From: JADFJB01 sp964464595
Lineage (GTDB): Bacteria > Zhuqueibacterota > JdFR-76 > DREG01
Reading direction: 5' to 3'
Assembly: GCA_964464595.1 (NCBI GenBank)
Contig: CAYXGW010000004.1
Span: 70,721-134,720, forward strand
DNA: 64,000 nt
A model generated the notes under the pieces. It saw only the letters and a program-made list of their open reading frames with translations, did no database searches and was not told the origin of the DNA. Below are positions 27,217-36,418 of this stretch, in pieces. How positions within the stretch are numbered: position 1 is the stretch's first letter; every line of letters starts with the position of its first letter. A program made the position numbers and the translations under genes.

Positions 27217-29055
27217 GTGAAAAAAAATCCAACCTATAAAATAATAAATATATGGAGTGTTATTTTTGTTTCAATATTCATGGGAGCAAATTGCACTTCA
27301 AAGAAAACTCCTAAAGTGATAAAAATACACGATCCTGTTTATTTTTCAAAAAACTGGAAAGCAAACTTAAGTCTTAAGCATGGGGATCGTCCCAAAATTG
27401 TAAGGTCTAGTGATGGCAATTTAGTTGCTTTTATGAATTCCAAGAAAGGGTTACTCCAGACTGCATCAGTTGATAATGGACGAAACTGGATGGAACCGGT
27501 GTTGGTTTTTGCTTCTTCAACCATTACGCGGCCAATAATGAACAACAACATATTAATTGGAGCTTTATCTGAGAAAAGAGTGTCACATGGAGGACAACTT
27601 TTTTTTCATAAAAAATCCGGTTCTAATTGGAATTCGGATAACCCCATTCGAGATACTAGCTGGGCTGAATTTAGTAACCCATTTTTCGCTTCTGATGAAA
27701 AGGGAAATTTGTATTGTATCTGGAATGATGAACGGAATGGCAATTCTGATATTTATTTTTCTTCCTCGAGCGATGGTGGGATTAGCTGGAGTACAAACAA
27801 GCGAATTGATGGCGATGAAACCGGCCAGGAGCAAAAGACAAATGATTTGATAGTTGGTTTAGACGGCACTCTATATGCTTTTTGGGAGGATAATAGAAAT
27901 CCAAATACCTTGTTTGATATTTACTTTAGCAGGTCAAATGATGGCGGAACTACCTGGAGCACTGGGCAAAAAATCAATGATGATACAACTCATACTTGGC
28001 AGGTTTCTGCAAATGCGACCTTCTCTTATCCACAAAACTTGTATGTAATTTGGATGGATTACAGGGATAAAGGATTAAACGATGACATTATCTCGAATAT
28101 TTATTTTTCGCGTTCATTGGATGGCGGTGCAATTTGGAGTAAGAATATTCCGATCAGCAAAGCAAAATATGGTCACAATTGGTATGGGAAAATCACACGT
28201 GGCAAGGATGGTACCTTACATTGTTTATGGGTAAATTCAGATGACAACTTAAATTTTGATCTCCTGTACGCATATTCAAGCAATGGAGGTGATTCTTGGT
28301 CTGATCCTGCAAGAGTAAATGACGATGTTGAAAGAGCAGGACATTCGATTGGTGCTGCCGGTTATTTAGGGGAAAACCTAAAAAGGCAAAAAATTGTAGG
28401 GTTTCATGATTTAAGAACTGGAGAGAGCAATATTTATTTTTCTAAAATAATGTCAGTTCAGGATCATACACGTCCCAGACGTAAACCGATGACGAAACCA
28501 GGGATCTTCAAACCTGATACTAAAATTCAATACAAAGTAAAGAAGATTTTATTTGAGGATCATTTCGAAGTAATTAACGACCGGTGGCGCCCTAATTCGG
28601 GGACATGGATAATAATGGATAATACCTATGTGGGATTCGGAGATAAATACCCATCCAGTTTTTTTACTAAAGAATTTGACGGTAATTATGTTTTTGAAGG
28701 AGAATTCAAACTAGATCCTATTGAGCATAGAGCCACTTATATTTATTTTCATTCGACTCTAAAACAAGGCAAAATTCGTGGTTATATTTTTGAGAATCAT
28801 TTCAGGCAGGGAGTTAATTTAAGTTACCAAAAATTTGGCAAGAAAGGTCAACTTTCATTTTCTCCATATGCCTTTCAAAATGATCAATGGTACTCATTTC
28901 GGATAGTCATTCAAAATAATATTGTAAACTACTATATCGATGATATGTTAATTCTAGCCAATGATGGTATAAAGGAAAAAGGAGGGCAGATTGGGGTTGG
29001 CTCTTTTATTGCGACCGGGTATTTTAAAAATATAAAAATAACTTCAATTCAATGA
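27217..29055 (+). CDS. Asp-box/sialidase-like lipoprotein with C-terminal LamG-like domain
   Basis: 612 residues starting at GTG. A lipoprotein signal ends GANC (Cys about residue 26). Residues about 60-400 form a BNR propeller with Asp boxes (SSSDGGISWSTN, SRSNDGGTTWSTG, SRSLDGGAIWSKN, SSNGGDSWSDP) and SNIYFS repeats as in sialidase folds. The classical sialidase Arg triad could not be assigned. Residues about 440-610 resemble a LamG/DUF1080 jelly roll (NRGYIFEN-type strands, NYYIDDMLILANDG, GGQIGVGSFIATG). Only 11 nt separate it from the histidine kinase, so it could be a periplasmic sensor partner of that kinase (inference). Confidence 0.72.
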   Translation: MKKNPTYKIINIWSVIFVSIFMGANCTSKKTPKVIKIHDPVYFSKNWKANLSLKHGDRPKIVRSSDGNLVAFMNSKKGLLQTASVDNGRNWMEPVLVFASSTITRPIMNNNILIGALSEKRVSHGGQLFFHKKSGSNWNSDNPIRDTSWAEFSNPFFASDEKGNLYCIWNDERNGNSDIYFSSSSDGGISWSTNKRIDGDETGQEQKTNDLIVGLDGTLYAFWEDNRNPNTLFDIYFSRSNDGGTTWSTGQKINDDTTHTWQVSANATFSYPQNLYVIWMDYRDKGLNDDIISNIYFSRSLDGGAIWSKNIPISKAKYGHNWYGKITRGKDGTLHCLWVNSDDNLNFDLLYAYSSNGGDSWSDPARVNDDVERAGHSIGAAGYLGENLKRQKIVGFHDLRTGESNIYFSKIMSVQDHTRPRRKPMTKPGIFKPDTKIQYKVKKILFEDHFEVINDRWRPNSGTWIIMDNTYVGFGDKYPSSFFTKEFDGNYVFEGEFKLDPIEHRATYIYFHSTLKQGKIRGYIFENHFRQGVNLSYQKFGKKGQLSFSPYAFQNDQWYSFRIVIQNNIVNYYIDDMLILANDGIKEKGGQIGVGSFIATGYFKNIKITSIQ

Positions 29056-29066
29056 AGCGGTTATAA

Positions 29067-30902
29067 ATGCGAATAGCAAATAAGATCTCTTTTTTTGTGA
29101 TCCCGTTGGCAGTCGTACCCCTTCTAATTATTGGTTATTTTTCATACAATTCATTAACAGAGGGGTTTAAAGAGCAGTTGTATTTAGAACATCAGCAAAT
29201 ATGTAATATGGGTGCTGCGAAGATAGAACAGACGCTTGACGAGTGCCGAAATGAACTTGTTTTTCTTGCTTCGGTAATCAAGCGACAATTACAAACCTAT
29301 GATTTTGATTTTAGCAGGATGATCAAAAATAATAGGAGGGAACCACAAGAATTTGCTGATGGTATCGCATTACGATTCAGCCCGTTTATTACGATTCGTT
29401 TTCTTGCACCTGATGGCGACGAAATATATGTAACGAATGGTTTGCAAGCGCTTACAACATTAAGTGATGTAAGAAATAATCCGGTTTTTTTACAAGCAGT
29501 GTCTAAAACGATCAATTCAACTGTTCCAAGCCAATTCCCGGTAAAAGAAATTAGGGCGAGTAAATTGATGACAACCTTTTCTATTCCATTTTATAATGGA
29601 TCGGAATTAAATGGGTTGCTTTTTCTGGAAATGGATCTCAAATTATTTTCAAGAATGCTTGGAAATCTGGCAGAATCTATAGAATGCCATTATTTATTAT
29701 TTGATGGATCAGGTAAAATTATTGCCCAAGGGGGACAACCAGCTCCCGGATTTACTAAAACTGCATTAAAAGAATACACCACGAATCTTGAGTTATTCTT
29801 ACAAAATCCAACATTTAGTTTTAGTCAGAATGAAATGACAGTTAACCGTCAAAAGTTTTTTATGAGCATGTTGCCAGTGAAAGAGTATATTGCGTTTAAG
29901 GAACCTATCCCGGAAGGGCGCTGGTATTTAGGTATAGTAAGGTCGGAATCATCTTTGTTAGCGGCTTTTCGAACAAGCAAAGTCATATTTTTTCTTGTTT
30001 TGATTTCGGGGTTACTGTTAGCTGTCGCCGGTACAATCTTTATTTCCCAAAAAATAACAACCCCTCTAGGTGATTTAACCAGGACTGCCAGTCGGTTTGC
30101 CGGAGGAGACCTAGACTCAAGGGTAAAAATCCAGTCAAACGATGAAATAGGAGAGTTGACTGGCGGATTTAATAAGATGGCTTCTGAACTTAAGATGTTG
30201 ATAAAAGACCGTCAGGTTAACGAACAACTCATTGCGGTGGGAAAATTTTCTACTGTATTGGCACATGACCTGAGGAATCCGATTGAAGGAATTAAACTAT
30301 TAAGTAATGAAATGATAAAAAAAATAAATCCAAAAAGTCCCGAATACGAGCATGCATTAGCTATCAATCAATCGGTTGCAAACTTATCAAATTTAATTAA
30401 TCAATCATTGGATTTTGCCAGACCCATTGAAGCAAAACTGATTAAGACAGATATGATCATTCTTGTGGACCAGGTTCTGAAAGATTTTCAGTTTAAATCA
30501 GTCGGATTAGAAAAACATTACCCCCAAAATTTACCACTAATTAAACTTGATGTTGTTCAGTTTAAACGTGTGGTGGCTAATTTAGTCCAAAATGCATTAG
30601 ATGCTTGCTTAAGTAAAAAGGGGGATAATAAACGAATTAGAATAACAGTAAGAAAGATAAAAACTTATGTACAGTTAGAAATTTCCGATACCGGCACAGG
30701 AATTTCCGAACAAATTAAAGAGAAAATTTTTGATCCCTTTTATACCACAAAACCGGAAGGGCACGGACTTGGATTAGCTTTGGCACAGCAGATTATTAAA
30801 AGTCATGGGGCATCCATATCCTTTAAGAGTACCCTGGGTAAAGGGACTCAATTTATTATCGAATTACCTTTCTCAAAGGGTACCGAAAATGAGCTGAAGT
30901 GA
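29067..30902 (+). CDS. Membrane sensor histidine kinase
   Basis: 611 residues. TM1 lies at about 8-26, an extracytoplasmic sensor region (about 30-300, probably Cache-like) follows, and TM2 is at about 305-327. HAMP is at about 328-380 (TPLGDLTRTASRFAGGDLDS). HisKA carries the phospho-accepting His400 in VLAHDLRNPIEG. The HATPase domain shows an N box (LVQNALDACL), G1 (DTGTGI), F box (DPFYTTK) and G2 (GHGLGLALAQQI). The HDLRNP variant of the H box is typical of NtrB-like kinases. It most likely phosphorylates the NtrC-type regulator encoded 235 nt downstream. Confidence 0.93.
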   Translation: MRIANKISFFVIPLAVVPLLIIGYFSYNSLTEGFKEQLYLEHQQICNMGAAKIEQTLDECRNELVFLASVIKRQLQTYDFDFSRMIKNNRREPQEFADGIALRFSPFITIRFLAPDGDEIYVTNGLQALTTLSDVRNNPVFLQAVSKTINSTVPSQFPVKEIRASKLMTTFSIPFYNGSELNGLLFLEMDLKLFSRMLGNLAESIECHYLLFDGSGKIIAQGGQPAPGFTKTALKEYTTNLELFLQNPTFSFSQNEMTVNRQKFFMSMLPVKEYIAFKEPIPEGRWYLGIVRSESSLLAAFRTSKVIFFLVLISGLLLAVAGTIFISQKITTPLGDLTRTASRFAGGDLDSRVKIQSNDEIGELTGGFNKMASELKMLIKDRQVNEQLIAVGKFSTVLAHDLRNPIEGIKLLSNEMIKKINPKSPEYEHALAINQSVANLSNLINQSLDFARPIEAKLIKTDMIILVDQVLKDFQFKSVGLEKHYPQNLPLIKLDVVQFKRVVANLVQNALDACLSKKGDNKRIRITVRKIKTYVQLEISDTGTGISEQIKEKIFDPFYTTKPEGHGLGLALAQQIIKSHGASISFKSTLGKGTQFIIELPFSKGTENELK

Positions 30903-30926
30903 TTAAATAAATTGCCTAAATTTCGT

Positions 30927-30940
30927 GGAGATTAATCTCC
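30927..30940. promoter_or_regulatory. 14-bp perfect palindrome upstream of the NtrC-type gene
   Basis: GGAGATTAATCTCC is a perfect palindrome; a second 8-bp palindrome TGTCGACA follows five bases later. It lies about 200 bp upstream of the regulator's start, the distance typical of enhancer-binding sites, but function is not shown. Confidence 0.35.
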
Positions 30941-31076
30941 CTATTGTCGACATAAATGGGTTGCTTAAAATTCCTCACGTCTTTTTAACGTTGAAATATC
31001 AATATAGGAATTGTATTGTAATTAACCTGGATAATTCATAAATCACGTTTTTAAGCTTAAAACTTCCAACTATGTC

Positions 31077-31094
31077 ATCCCGTAGTAACGGGAT
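31077..31094. repeat. Dispersed hairpin repeat (GTCATCCCG...CGGGATCTA type), copy 2
   Basis: A 7-bp stem ATCCCGT / ACGGGAT with a 4-nt loop, preceded by TATGTC and followed by CTATTTCC. It shares flanks and stem design with the copy at 17560-17585. It lies 44 nt before the NtrC-type gene. Confidence 0.65.
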
Positions 31095-31137
31095 CTATTT
31101 CCATAACATATGAAAAGCTGAATATTGAGCATACGCA

Positions 31138-32502
31138 ATGGCAAAAATATTAATAATCGATGATGAACCATCAATCCGGACAGCTATCACTCTCGCATTA
31201 AAGGATCAAGAGCATGAAGTTTATGCGGCTGATTCTAAATCTTCAGCTGTAGAGATCATTTCACAGATTCATCTGGATTTAATCATCTCCGATCTTTTTA
31301 TTCCTGATGAGATTGACGGTATTGAAATCTTAAAATTTGCAAAAAAAAATCAACCGAATGGTTCGATTCTAATGATCACTGCCCATAGCTCCATTGAAAG
31401 AGTGGTAGAATTGATGAAATTAGGTGCGGATGATTTTCTAGCTAAAGGTTTTACAATGGATGAACTCAATTTCCGCATTCAAAAATTATTGAACCATCTT
31501 CAACTCAGACAAGAAAATCAGAGGCTTCAACAAGAAGTCGGTGCAAAATATAGTTTTGATCAAATTATTGGCAAGAGCAAAAATATAAGAGAATTAAAGC
31601 AGATGTTGACACCTATTGTCGATGATCCGGATTCAACAATTTTGTTACAAGGAGAAAGTGGCACCGGAAAAGAGCTGGTTGCACGCGCAATCCATTTTAA
31701 TGGAATGCGACATAGCAAGCCTTTTGTCGTTGTTAATTGCGCAGCCCTTCCGGAGCATCTTTTGGAAAGTGAATTATTTGGCTACGAAAAAGGAGCTTTT
31801 ACAGGAGCTATTAAAGAAAAGCCAGGCAAATTTGAAGTTGCCAACGGTGGGACTGTATTCCTTGACGAAATCGGTGAGATCAGTAAAAAGGTTCAAGTTG
31901 AATTGTTGCGTTTTACCCAGGAGCGTTCTTTTGAACGTCTTGGCAGTAATAAATCTATCAGGGTGGATGTTAGAATTATTGCCGCCACAAACAAAGATTT
32001 AAGCAATGAGGTATCTGCAGGACGGTTTCGGGAAGATCTTTACTATCGCCTTAACGTAATTCCAATTACTATTCCTCCTTTGCGCGAACATTTTGATGAC
32101 ATCCCTTTGCTCATACAACATCTTATTGAAAATCACCGTGACCGGAAAAAAAGGTTTAACTTCTCATCAGAAGCAATTTTGAAGCTGCAAAAATATCATT
32201 GGCCTGGAAATGTTAGAGAATTAGAGAACCTGGTAGAACGAATGATCGTCACAGCACCGGCTGACACAATTCTTGCTAATGATTTGCCAGTGGAGTTTCT
32301 GGGTAATAAGACTAAGAATTCAATCGACCGGGCATTCGATAAGCCGTCTTTGAAAGAAGCCTGTTTTGAATTTGAAAGATTGTACTTGCGATTTCATCTT
32401 GAAGAAAACCATTGGAATATTTCCGAGGTTGCACGAATTCTAGGGGAACGAAGGGACACGATGAGCAAAAAAATAAAACGCCATAATCTTAAAACGGAAT
32501 AA
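31138..32502 (+). CDS. NtrC-family sigma-54-dependent response regulator
   Basis: 454 residues. A receiver domain (1-118) has Asp8/Asp9 and the phosphorylation site Asp52 (LIISDLFIPD). The AAA+ domain (about 140-375) has Walker A GESGTGKE, the sigma-54 contact loop GAFTGA at about 219-224, Walker B GTVFLDEIGEI and sensor II GNVRELENLVERM. A Fis-type HTH (about 410-450) has NISEVARILGERRDTMSKKI. It activates sigma-54 holoenzyme at distal promoters. The cognate kinase is probably the gene upstream; the targets are unknown. Confidence 0.95.
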   Translation: MAKILIIDDEPSIRTAITLALKDQEHEVYAADSKSSAVEIISQIHLDLIISDLFIPDEIDGIEILKFAKKNQPNGSILMITAHSSIERVVELMKLGADDFLAKGFTMDELNFRIQKLLNHLQLRQENQRLQQEVGAKYSFDQIIGKSKNIRELKQMLTPIVDDPDSTILLQGESGTGKELVARAIHFNGMRHSKPFVVVNCAALPEHLLESELFGYEKGAFTGAIKEKPGKFEVANGGTVFLDEIGEISKKVQVELLRFTQERSFERLGSNKSIRVDVRIIAATNKDLSNEVSAGRFREDLYYRLNVIPITIPPLREHFDDIPLLIQHLIENHRDRKKRFNFSSEAILKLQKYHWPGNVRELENLVERMIVTAPADTILANDLPVEFLGNKTKNSIDRAFDKPSLKEACFEFERLYLRFHLEENHWNISEVARILGERRDTMSKKIKRHNLKTE

Positions 32503-32711
32503 TGACCGCAAACTGTGGTAATATTTCACTCCCCCCATTAGTTTAATTTTTTCAATACTTTATCATTGCACTAACACATTTTACTGTGCATTTCATTCAC
32601 ACTTTACAAAATCCAATGGATTTATCCATTCTTTTCCACTACCCGGTTAAGTCTCTTAAAAAACAACACCTAACAACCTAAATACTTTGAGATAGAATTC
32701 ACCATCAACTT

Positions 32712-32728
32712 TGGCACTTCTTTTGTCT
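32712..32728 (+). promoter_or_regulatory. Possible sigma-54 promoter (-24/-12) before the small response regulator
   Basis: TTGGCAC followed by TTCTT and TTGTC gives GG and GT separated by exactly 10 nt; the consensus needs GG-N10-GC. The -24 element is perfect and the -12 has one mismatch. Transcription would begin near 32738, which would make ATG 32774 the start of the gene. It is supported only by the pattern and the adjacent NtrC gene. Confidence 0.3.
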
Positions 32729-32773
32729 ATGAATAAATTTCACAATTCAAATTTTCGCGTAAAGATTACTTCC

Positions 32774-33178
32774 ATGACCCTTGTAGACAATAAGAGAATC
32801 AGTATAGAAACTTCTTTACAAAATATCCTGGTTGTAGATGATGATTTTGCCATGCGCCGGGGCTTAGGCTTAATGCTTCAGGGAAAGGGTTACGGGGTGT
32901 CTGAAGCAAGTGATGGCAGCGAAGCCTTACAAATAGCCGCCAAACAAAATATTGATTTGGCAATTTTGGATTTGTTTTTACCGGATGTGGATGGCATTGA
33001 ATTAGCGCAGGAAATCAAGCAGACAAACTCCGATACAAAAATCATTCTGCTAACTGCTTTTATTGAAAGTACGCTGGCAAAAAAAGCACAGGAAATATTT
33101 AAAGAAGATTTCTTGGAAAAATTAGATATCCAAGAAAAACTGATATTTAGGATTGAACAAATTTTTAGAAACGGGTAG
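32774..33178 (+). CDS. Single-domain response regulator (receiver only)
   Basis: About 134 residues from ATG 32774; starts at 32711 (TTG) or 32729 (ATG) would only add an unstructured tail. The receiver fold is complete: NILVVDDDFAMRRGLGLML (acidic pair), the phospho-Asp in DLAILDLFLPDVDG, the switch Thr in IILLTAF and the Lys in FLEKLDI. There is no output domain, so it probably signals by protein contact or passes phosphate on. It follows the NtrC-type gene by 270 nt and may belong to the same circuit. Confidence 0.8.
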   Translation: MTLVDNKRISIETSLQNILVVDDDFAMRRGLGLMLQGKGYGVSEASDGSEALQIAAKQNIDLAILDLFLPDVDGIELAQEIKQTNSDTKIILLTAFIESTLAKKAQEIFKEDFLEKLDIQEKLIFRIEQIFRNG

Positions 33179-33395
33179 AGATGGCCTGTAAAAAGCCAAT
33201 TCGCTCTTAATCTCACCTGGAGAAAGTCTTGGTTAGAACAGTTAAGCAGTCCTTAGGAATTAGGTTAGAATATAACCCAATCAAACTAATCTGGAAGTAT
33301 GCGTCATGAGAAAATTTTGCTAGTTTTTGATAACACTCGACAACTGCTAAAAATTTACGATGTTAATGAAATAATCCTAACAAAGGAGGAAGGAC

Positions 33396-35810
33396 ATGTT
33401 TACCTATTTACGTTTTAGTTATCGAATTTTTGTAGCCAGTCTAGTCTTGATTTATGCTATCAGGACAGAGGTGAGTGTCGCCGGTGGTGCTGGAGGAGAT
33501 CAAAATCCGCCCAGAAATCTGACAACATCAGTATCAGGCAATACAGTGACATTAAATTGGCAACAGCCGGATAGTAGTGGAGGCGAAGGTACTGTTGGAT
33601 CCGACGGCGGTAGGGTTAGTTCAGAAAATGGAGATATTGATTTCATCATTCCTCCAGGGACATTTGATAGCCTAACCCGGGTGCGTGTTACTTCTATACC
33701 CATACAGGAATTCCATGACGAAGTGGTTGGGCGAGGAATTGATCCAGTAGGTGAGCCATTAGATAAAGCGTCGGTCATCGAAATAGAAACTGAGAGAATG
33801 AATCTACCAACAATTTTGGAGATCACGACTCCGACAGGCGTTTCGCTGACAGATGAAATAATTTTCTCTCAACTTTTACCGGACCGGTTACGGTTTTTGG
33901 GGATCGGAACCTTCTCCGAGGATGGTAGTCGGATTCGTACTACTATTCCCATTAATGTGGAACAGGGATTACCCGGATCTTCCATTTCTGGGATTACACT
34001 GGCCAGAGTGAGTCAGTTTAATTTTCTTGGCGAAGTTCAAGGCAACGGCATCGACGATGATGGAGATGGTCTCATCGATGAGATGGAAATCTATGAATAT
34101 CCGGATCGAGTAATGAGGACAGGAACGTGTCAGATAACAGGCGCTATCACCTTCAGCAATGGTGCTCCTGCTGTGGGAGCTATAGTGAGCATGATTGGAC
34201 CCGGTGCTGTACCATTGGTTGACATTGCCGACGAATTCGGACGGTACCTTCTGGCTGTGTTTTTTACCGGCTCAACTGTCTCCTCCTCCTATACGGTTAC
34301 TGCCACTGACCCAGCGACAGGACAAATTGGTACAGCAACGGGATCCTGCATGGCTGGAGGAGGTGCAGTAACAAACGTTACCATTGATACCAATGCTCCT
34401 CCAGGCGTTGTAGTAAACATTTCTTCGCCGGCGGATAGCGCGACCCTGATGACCAATGTACCAACTATCATAGGTACAGTAAACGACCCCAACATCACGG
34501 AAATTGAAATTCTCGTCAACGGTGGGTATCCCCCTGTTAAGGGTGTGGTCACCAATGGCTCTTTTTCGGTCCAGGTATTCTTGGGTTTCTCAGCCAATTC
34601 TATTGTTGCACTTGCCAGGAATCAGGTTGGTCAAGCCGGAGTGCATGCCATAACTGTTTTCGTACCCGGAAATACACAAGATCCACCGGACATACTGGTT
34701 TCATTGCAGTGGGATAAAGATAATGATCTGGATGTTTATCTTGTGACACCCGCAGGGAATCTTATATGGTGGGAGACTGTCGGCCAAATTATTGACGGCG
34801 GCAGCTTGAATATTGATCAAACTAGTGGGACCAGCTCCGGCCCAGAAGTTATCTCTTTTCCGGCCGGAGCAGCTCAACCGGGTAGATATGGCATTGCAGT
34901 ACATTTTTATAGTGATGATGACTTAGGAGCTACCTCGGCTGTTTTGAGCATAGCAGTTCGGGGTCGAACTTTAGGCACGTTCCAGAACGTGTTAGCGGTT
35001 AGTGACCCTTTAGAGATGAGTCCCGCTACTCTGGCAGATTTAAATCCGGCATCTGTGTGGAATGTAACTTCTGTTGATCTGCCAGCTGGTGTTACTGCAC
35101 CAACGCGTCCTCTTTCGGAATTTGTATTTCAAGCCGGCGGTTCCATCGCGTTTGGTCGATCATCAATTGATATGAGGCGTAAACTCTCAGGCTTAAGCAA
35201 GACGTTTTCTCCAATGGAATCCCAGCAGGCGCCGACATTCGATCTGGTCGTTGCAGATTTTGATTTTGGTGGTTCATCCCTTGGGTTTCAACAGGTTCTT
35301 CAGTCCTTTAACATTTATCGTTCAACATCACCGAATGCAAGAAACACCGGAACGATTAGGGCAAATGTTGGTGCGAACACAACTACGTTTACAGATTCAG
35401 ATCTTCCAGCGGGGACCTTTTTTTATCAGGTCACTGCAGTGTATGACCAGGGGGAGAGCATCCCTTCAAACGAAGCTTCGCTTTTGGTCACAAGTGTCGA
35501 AAGCACGCCTGGCAATATTCCGGATGGCTTTGGTTTAAGTCAGAACTACCCCAATCCTTTCAATCCGGAGACCAATATCAGCTATACCATTCCCCAGGGC
35601 AATGCGCCAACCCAGGTGACACTGGCAATCTATGATCTCTCAGGCAAAAAAATCCACACCTTGGTCAACGAGAGACAGGCAAGCGGATCGTATCAAATCC
35701 GCTGGGATGGTCGAAATGATGCCGGGCATACGGTGGCCAGTGGATTATATGTGTATAGGTTGCAAGCCGGGGAGTTTGGAGAGAGCAGGAAGATGGTTTT
35801 GTTGAAGTAG
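33396..35810 (+). CDS. Multidomain surface protein with T9SS type-A C-terminal sorting domain
   Basis: 804 residues after a strong ribosome site (AAAGGAGGAAGG). The N-terminal signal/TM is about 8-28. It has an FN3-like start (PPRNLTTSVSGNTVTLNW) and a ZU5-like segment (FIIPPGTFDSLTRVRVTSI). A Ca-binding-like loop (DDDGDGLIDE) precedes a carboxypeptidase-regulatory-like repeat, an Ig-like domain (about 340-425) and a YfaP/DUF2135-like domain beginning VSLQWDKDNDLDVYLVTPAG. A second FN3-like domain (FNIYRSTSPNARNTG) leads to the sorting domain SQNYPNPFNPETNISYTIP, ending LQAGEFGESRKMVLLK. It is exported by Sec then T9SS to the cell surface. Its last 200 residues are homologous to those of the cohesin protein at 41078-42814. 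Confidence 0.85.
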   Translation: MFTYLRFSYRIFVASLVLIYAIRTEVSVAGGAGGDQNPPRNLTTSVSGNTVTLNWQQPDSSGGEGTVGSDGGRVSSENGDIDFIIPPGTFDSLTRVRVTSIPIQEFHDEVVGRGIDPVGEPLDKASVIEIETERMNLPTILEITTPTGVSLTDEIIFSQLLPDRLRFLGIGTFSEDGSRIRTTIPINVEQGLPGSSISGITLARVSQFNFLGEVQGNGIDDDGDGLIDEMEIYEYPDRVMRTGTCQITGAITFSNGAPAVGAIVSMIGPGAVPLVDIADEFGRYLLAVFFTGSTVSSSYTVTATDPATGQIGTATGSCMAGGGAVTNVTIDTNAPPGVVVNISSPADSATLMTNVPTIIGTVNDPNITEIEILVNGGYPPVKGVVTNGSFSVQVFLGFSANSIVALARNQVGQAGVHAITVFVPGNTQDPPDILVSLQWDKDNDLDVYLVTPAGNLIWWETVGQIIDGGSLNIDQTSGTSSGPEVISFPAGAAQPGRYGIAVHFYSDDDLGATSAVLSIAVRGRTLGTFQNVLAVSDPLEMSPATLADLNPASVWNVTSVDLPAGVTAPTRPLSEFVFQAGGSIAFGRSSIDMRRKLSGLSKTFSPMESQQAPTFDLVVADFDFGGSSLGFQQVLQSFNIYRSTSPNARNTGTIRANVGANTTTFTDSDLPAGTFFYQVTAVYDQGESIPSNEASLLVTSVESTPGNIPDGFGLSQNYPNPFNPETNISYTIPQGNAPTQVTLAIYDLSGKKIHTLVNERQASGSYQIRWDGRNDAGHTVASGLYVYRLQAGEFGESRKMVLLK

Positions 35811-35961
35811 ATCGACACGGTTACTTTACCAGCTTTAGTTTGGCCTGAAAACGCAGTGCCCCACACAAGAGTTATAATGTGCGCAAGACCTTGACGGTCA
35901 AATTGCCGGATTTTATGAAAGGGATTTAATGCATTCGACACATAACGGGAAGGAAAAGAAA

Positions 35962-36354
35962 ATGAAGAAATCAACGATCACCTGTATTTTGATCATCACT
36001 GGTCTCATCCTTTACTGGGCTACCTTCAAGACAGGTAGCGAGGCCAATATTGTACTTGACAAAAATCAGTTTCAGTCTACTCAGGTAAAAGCACAGGTGT
36101 TTGAGACCTACGGCAAAATACCCATACACTTTGAACCTAACCAGGGACAGGCCGATGATGAGGTTAAGTTTCTCTCTCGTGGTAGTGGCTACACTCTGTT
36201 TCTATCCGCCAACGAGGCAGTGCTATCATTGCGGAAACCTGAAATCGAAGCTGGAGAATCCAAACTTAAACTGCGAACAGAGGAGATAATTTCAGAAAAG
36301 CCGCAATCCCTCTTTATTCCGTTAGATGATTCCATATCTAACGGGGTATTGTAG
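35962..36354 (+). pseudogene. Truncated N-terminus of an SBBP-repeat-type secreted protein
   Basis: 130 residues from an ATG with AAGGA upstream. The TM/signal segment TCILIITGLILYWATF precedes YGKIPIHFEPNQGQADDEVK and FLSRGSGYTLFLSANEAVLS. These are the conserved N-terminal domain found in front of SBBP (beta-propeller) repeats in large secreted proteins of this group. Here the frame stops within the domain, after ISNGVL, and no SBBP repeats follow. The simplest explanation is a deletion that removed the rest and brought the dockerin-subtilase gene next to it. Confidence 0.7.
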
Positions 36355-36418
36355 CTTGGCGTAAACTTGCTGAAATCGTTGAAGGATGATTCTTCTCATA
36401 AATCGAGGTTTTGTGATT

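Noticed and set aside
33183..33196. GG-N10-GC spacing upstream of the 804-residue protein, as in sigma-54 promoters
   Set aside because: The -12 part (AAGCC) does not fit TTGC and the block is a weak hairpin; not enough to call.
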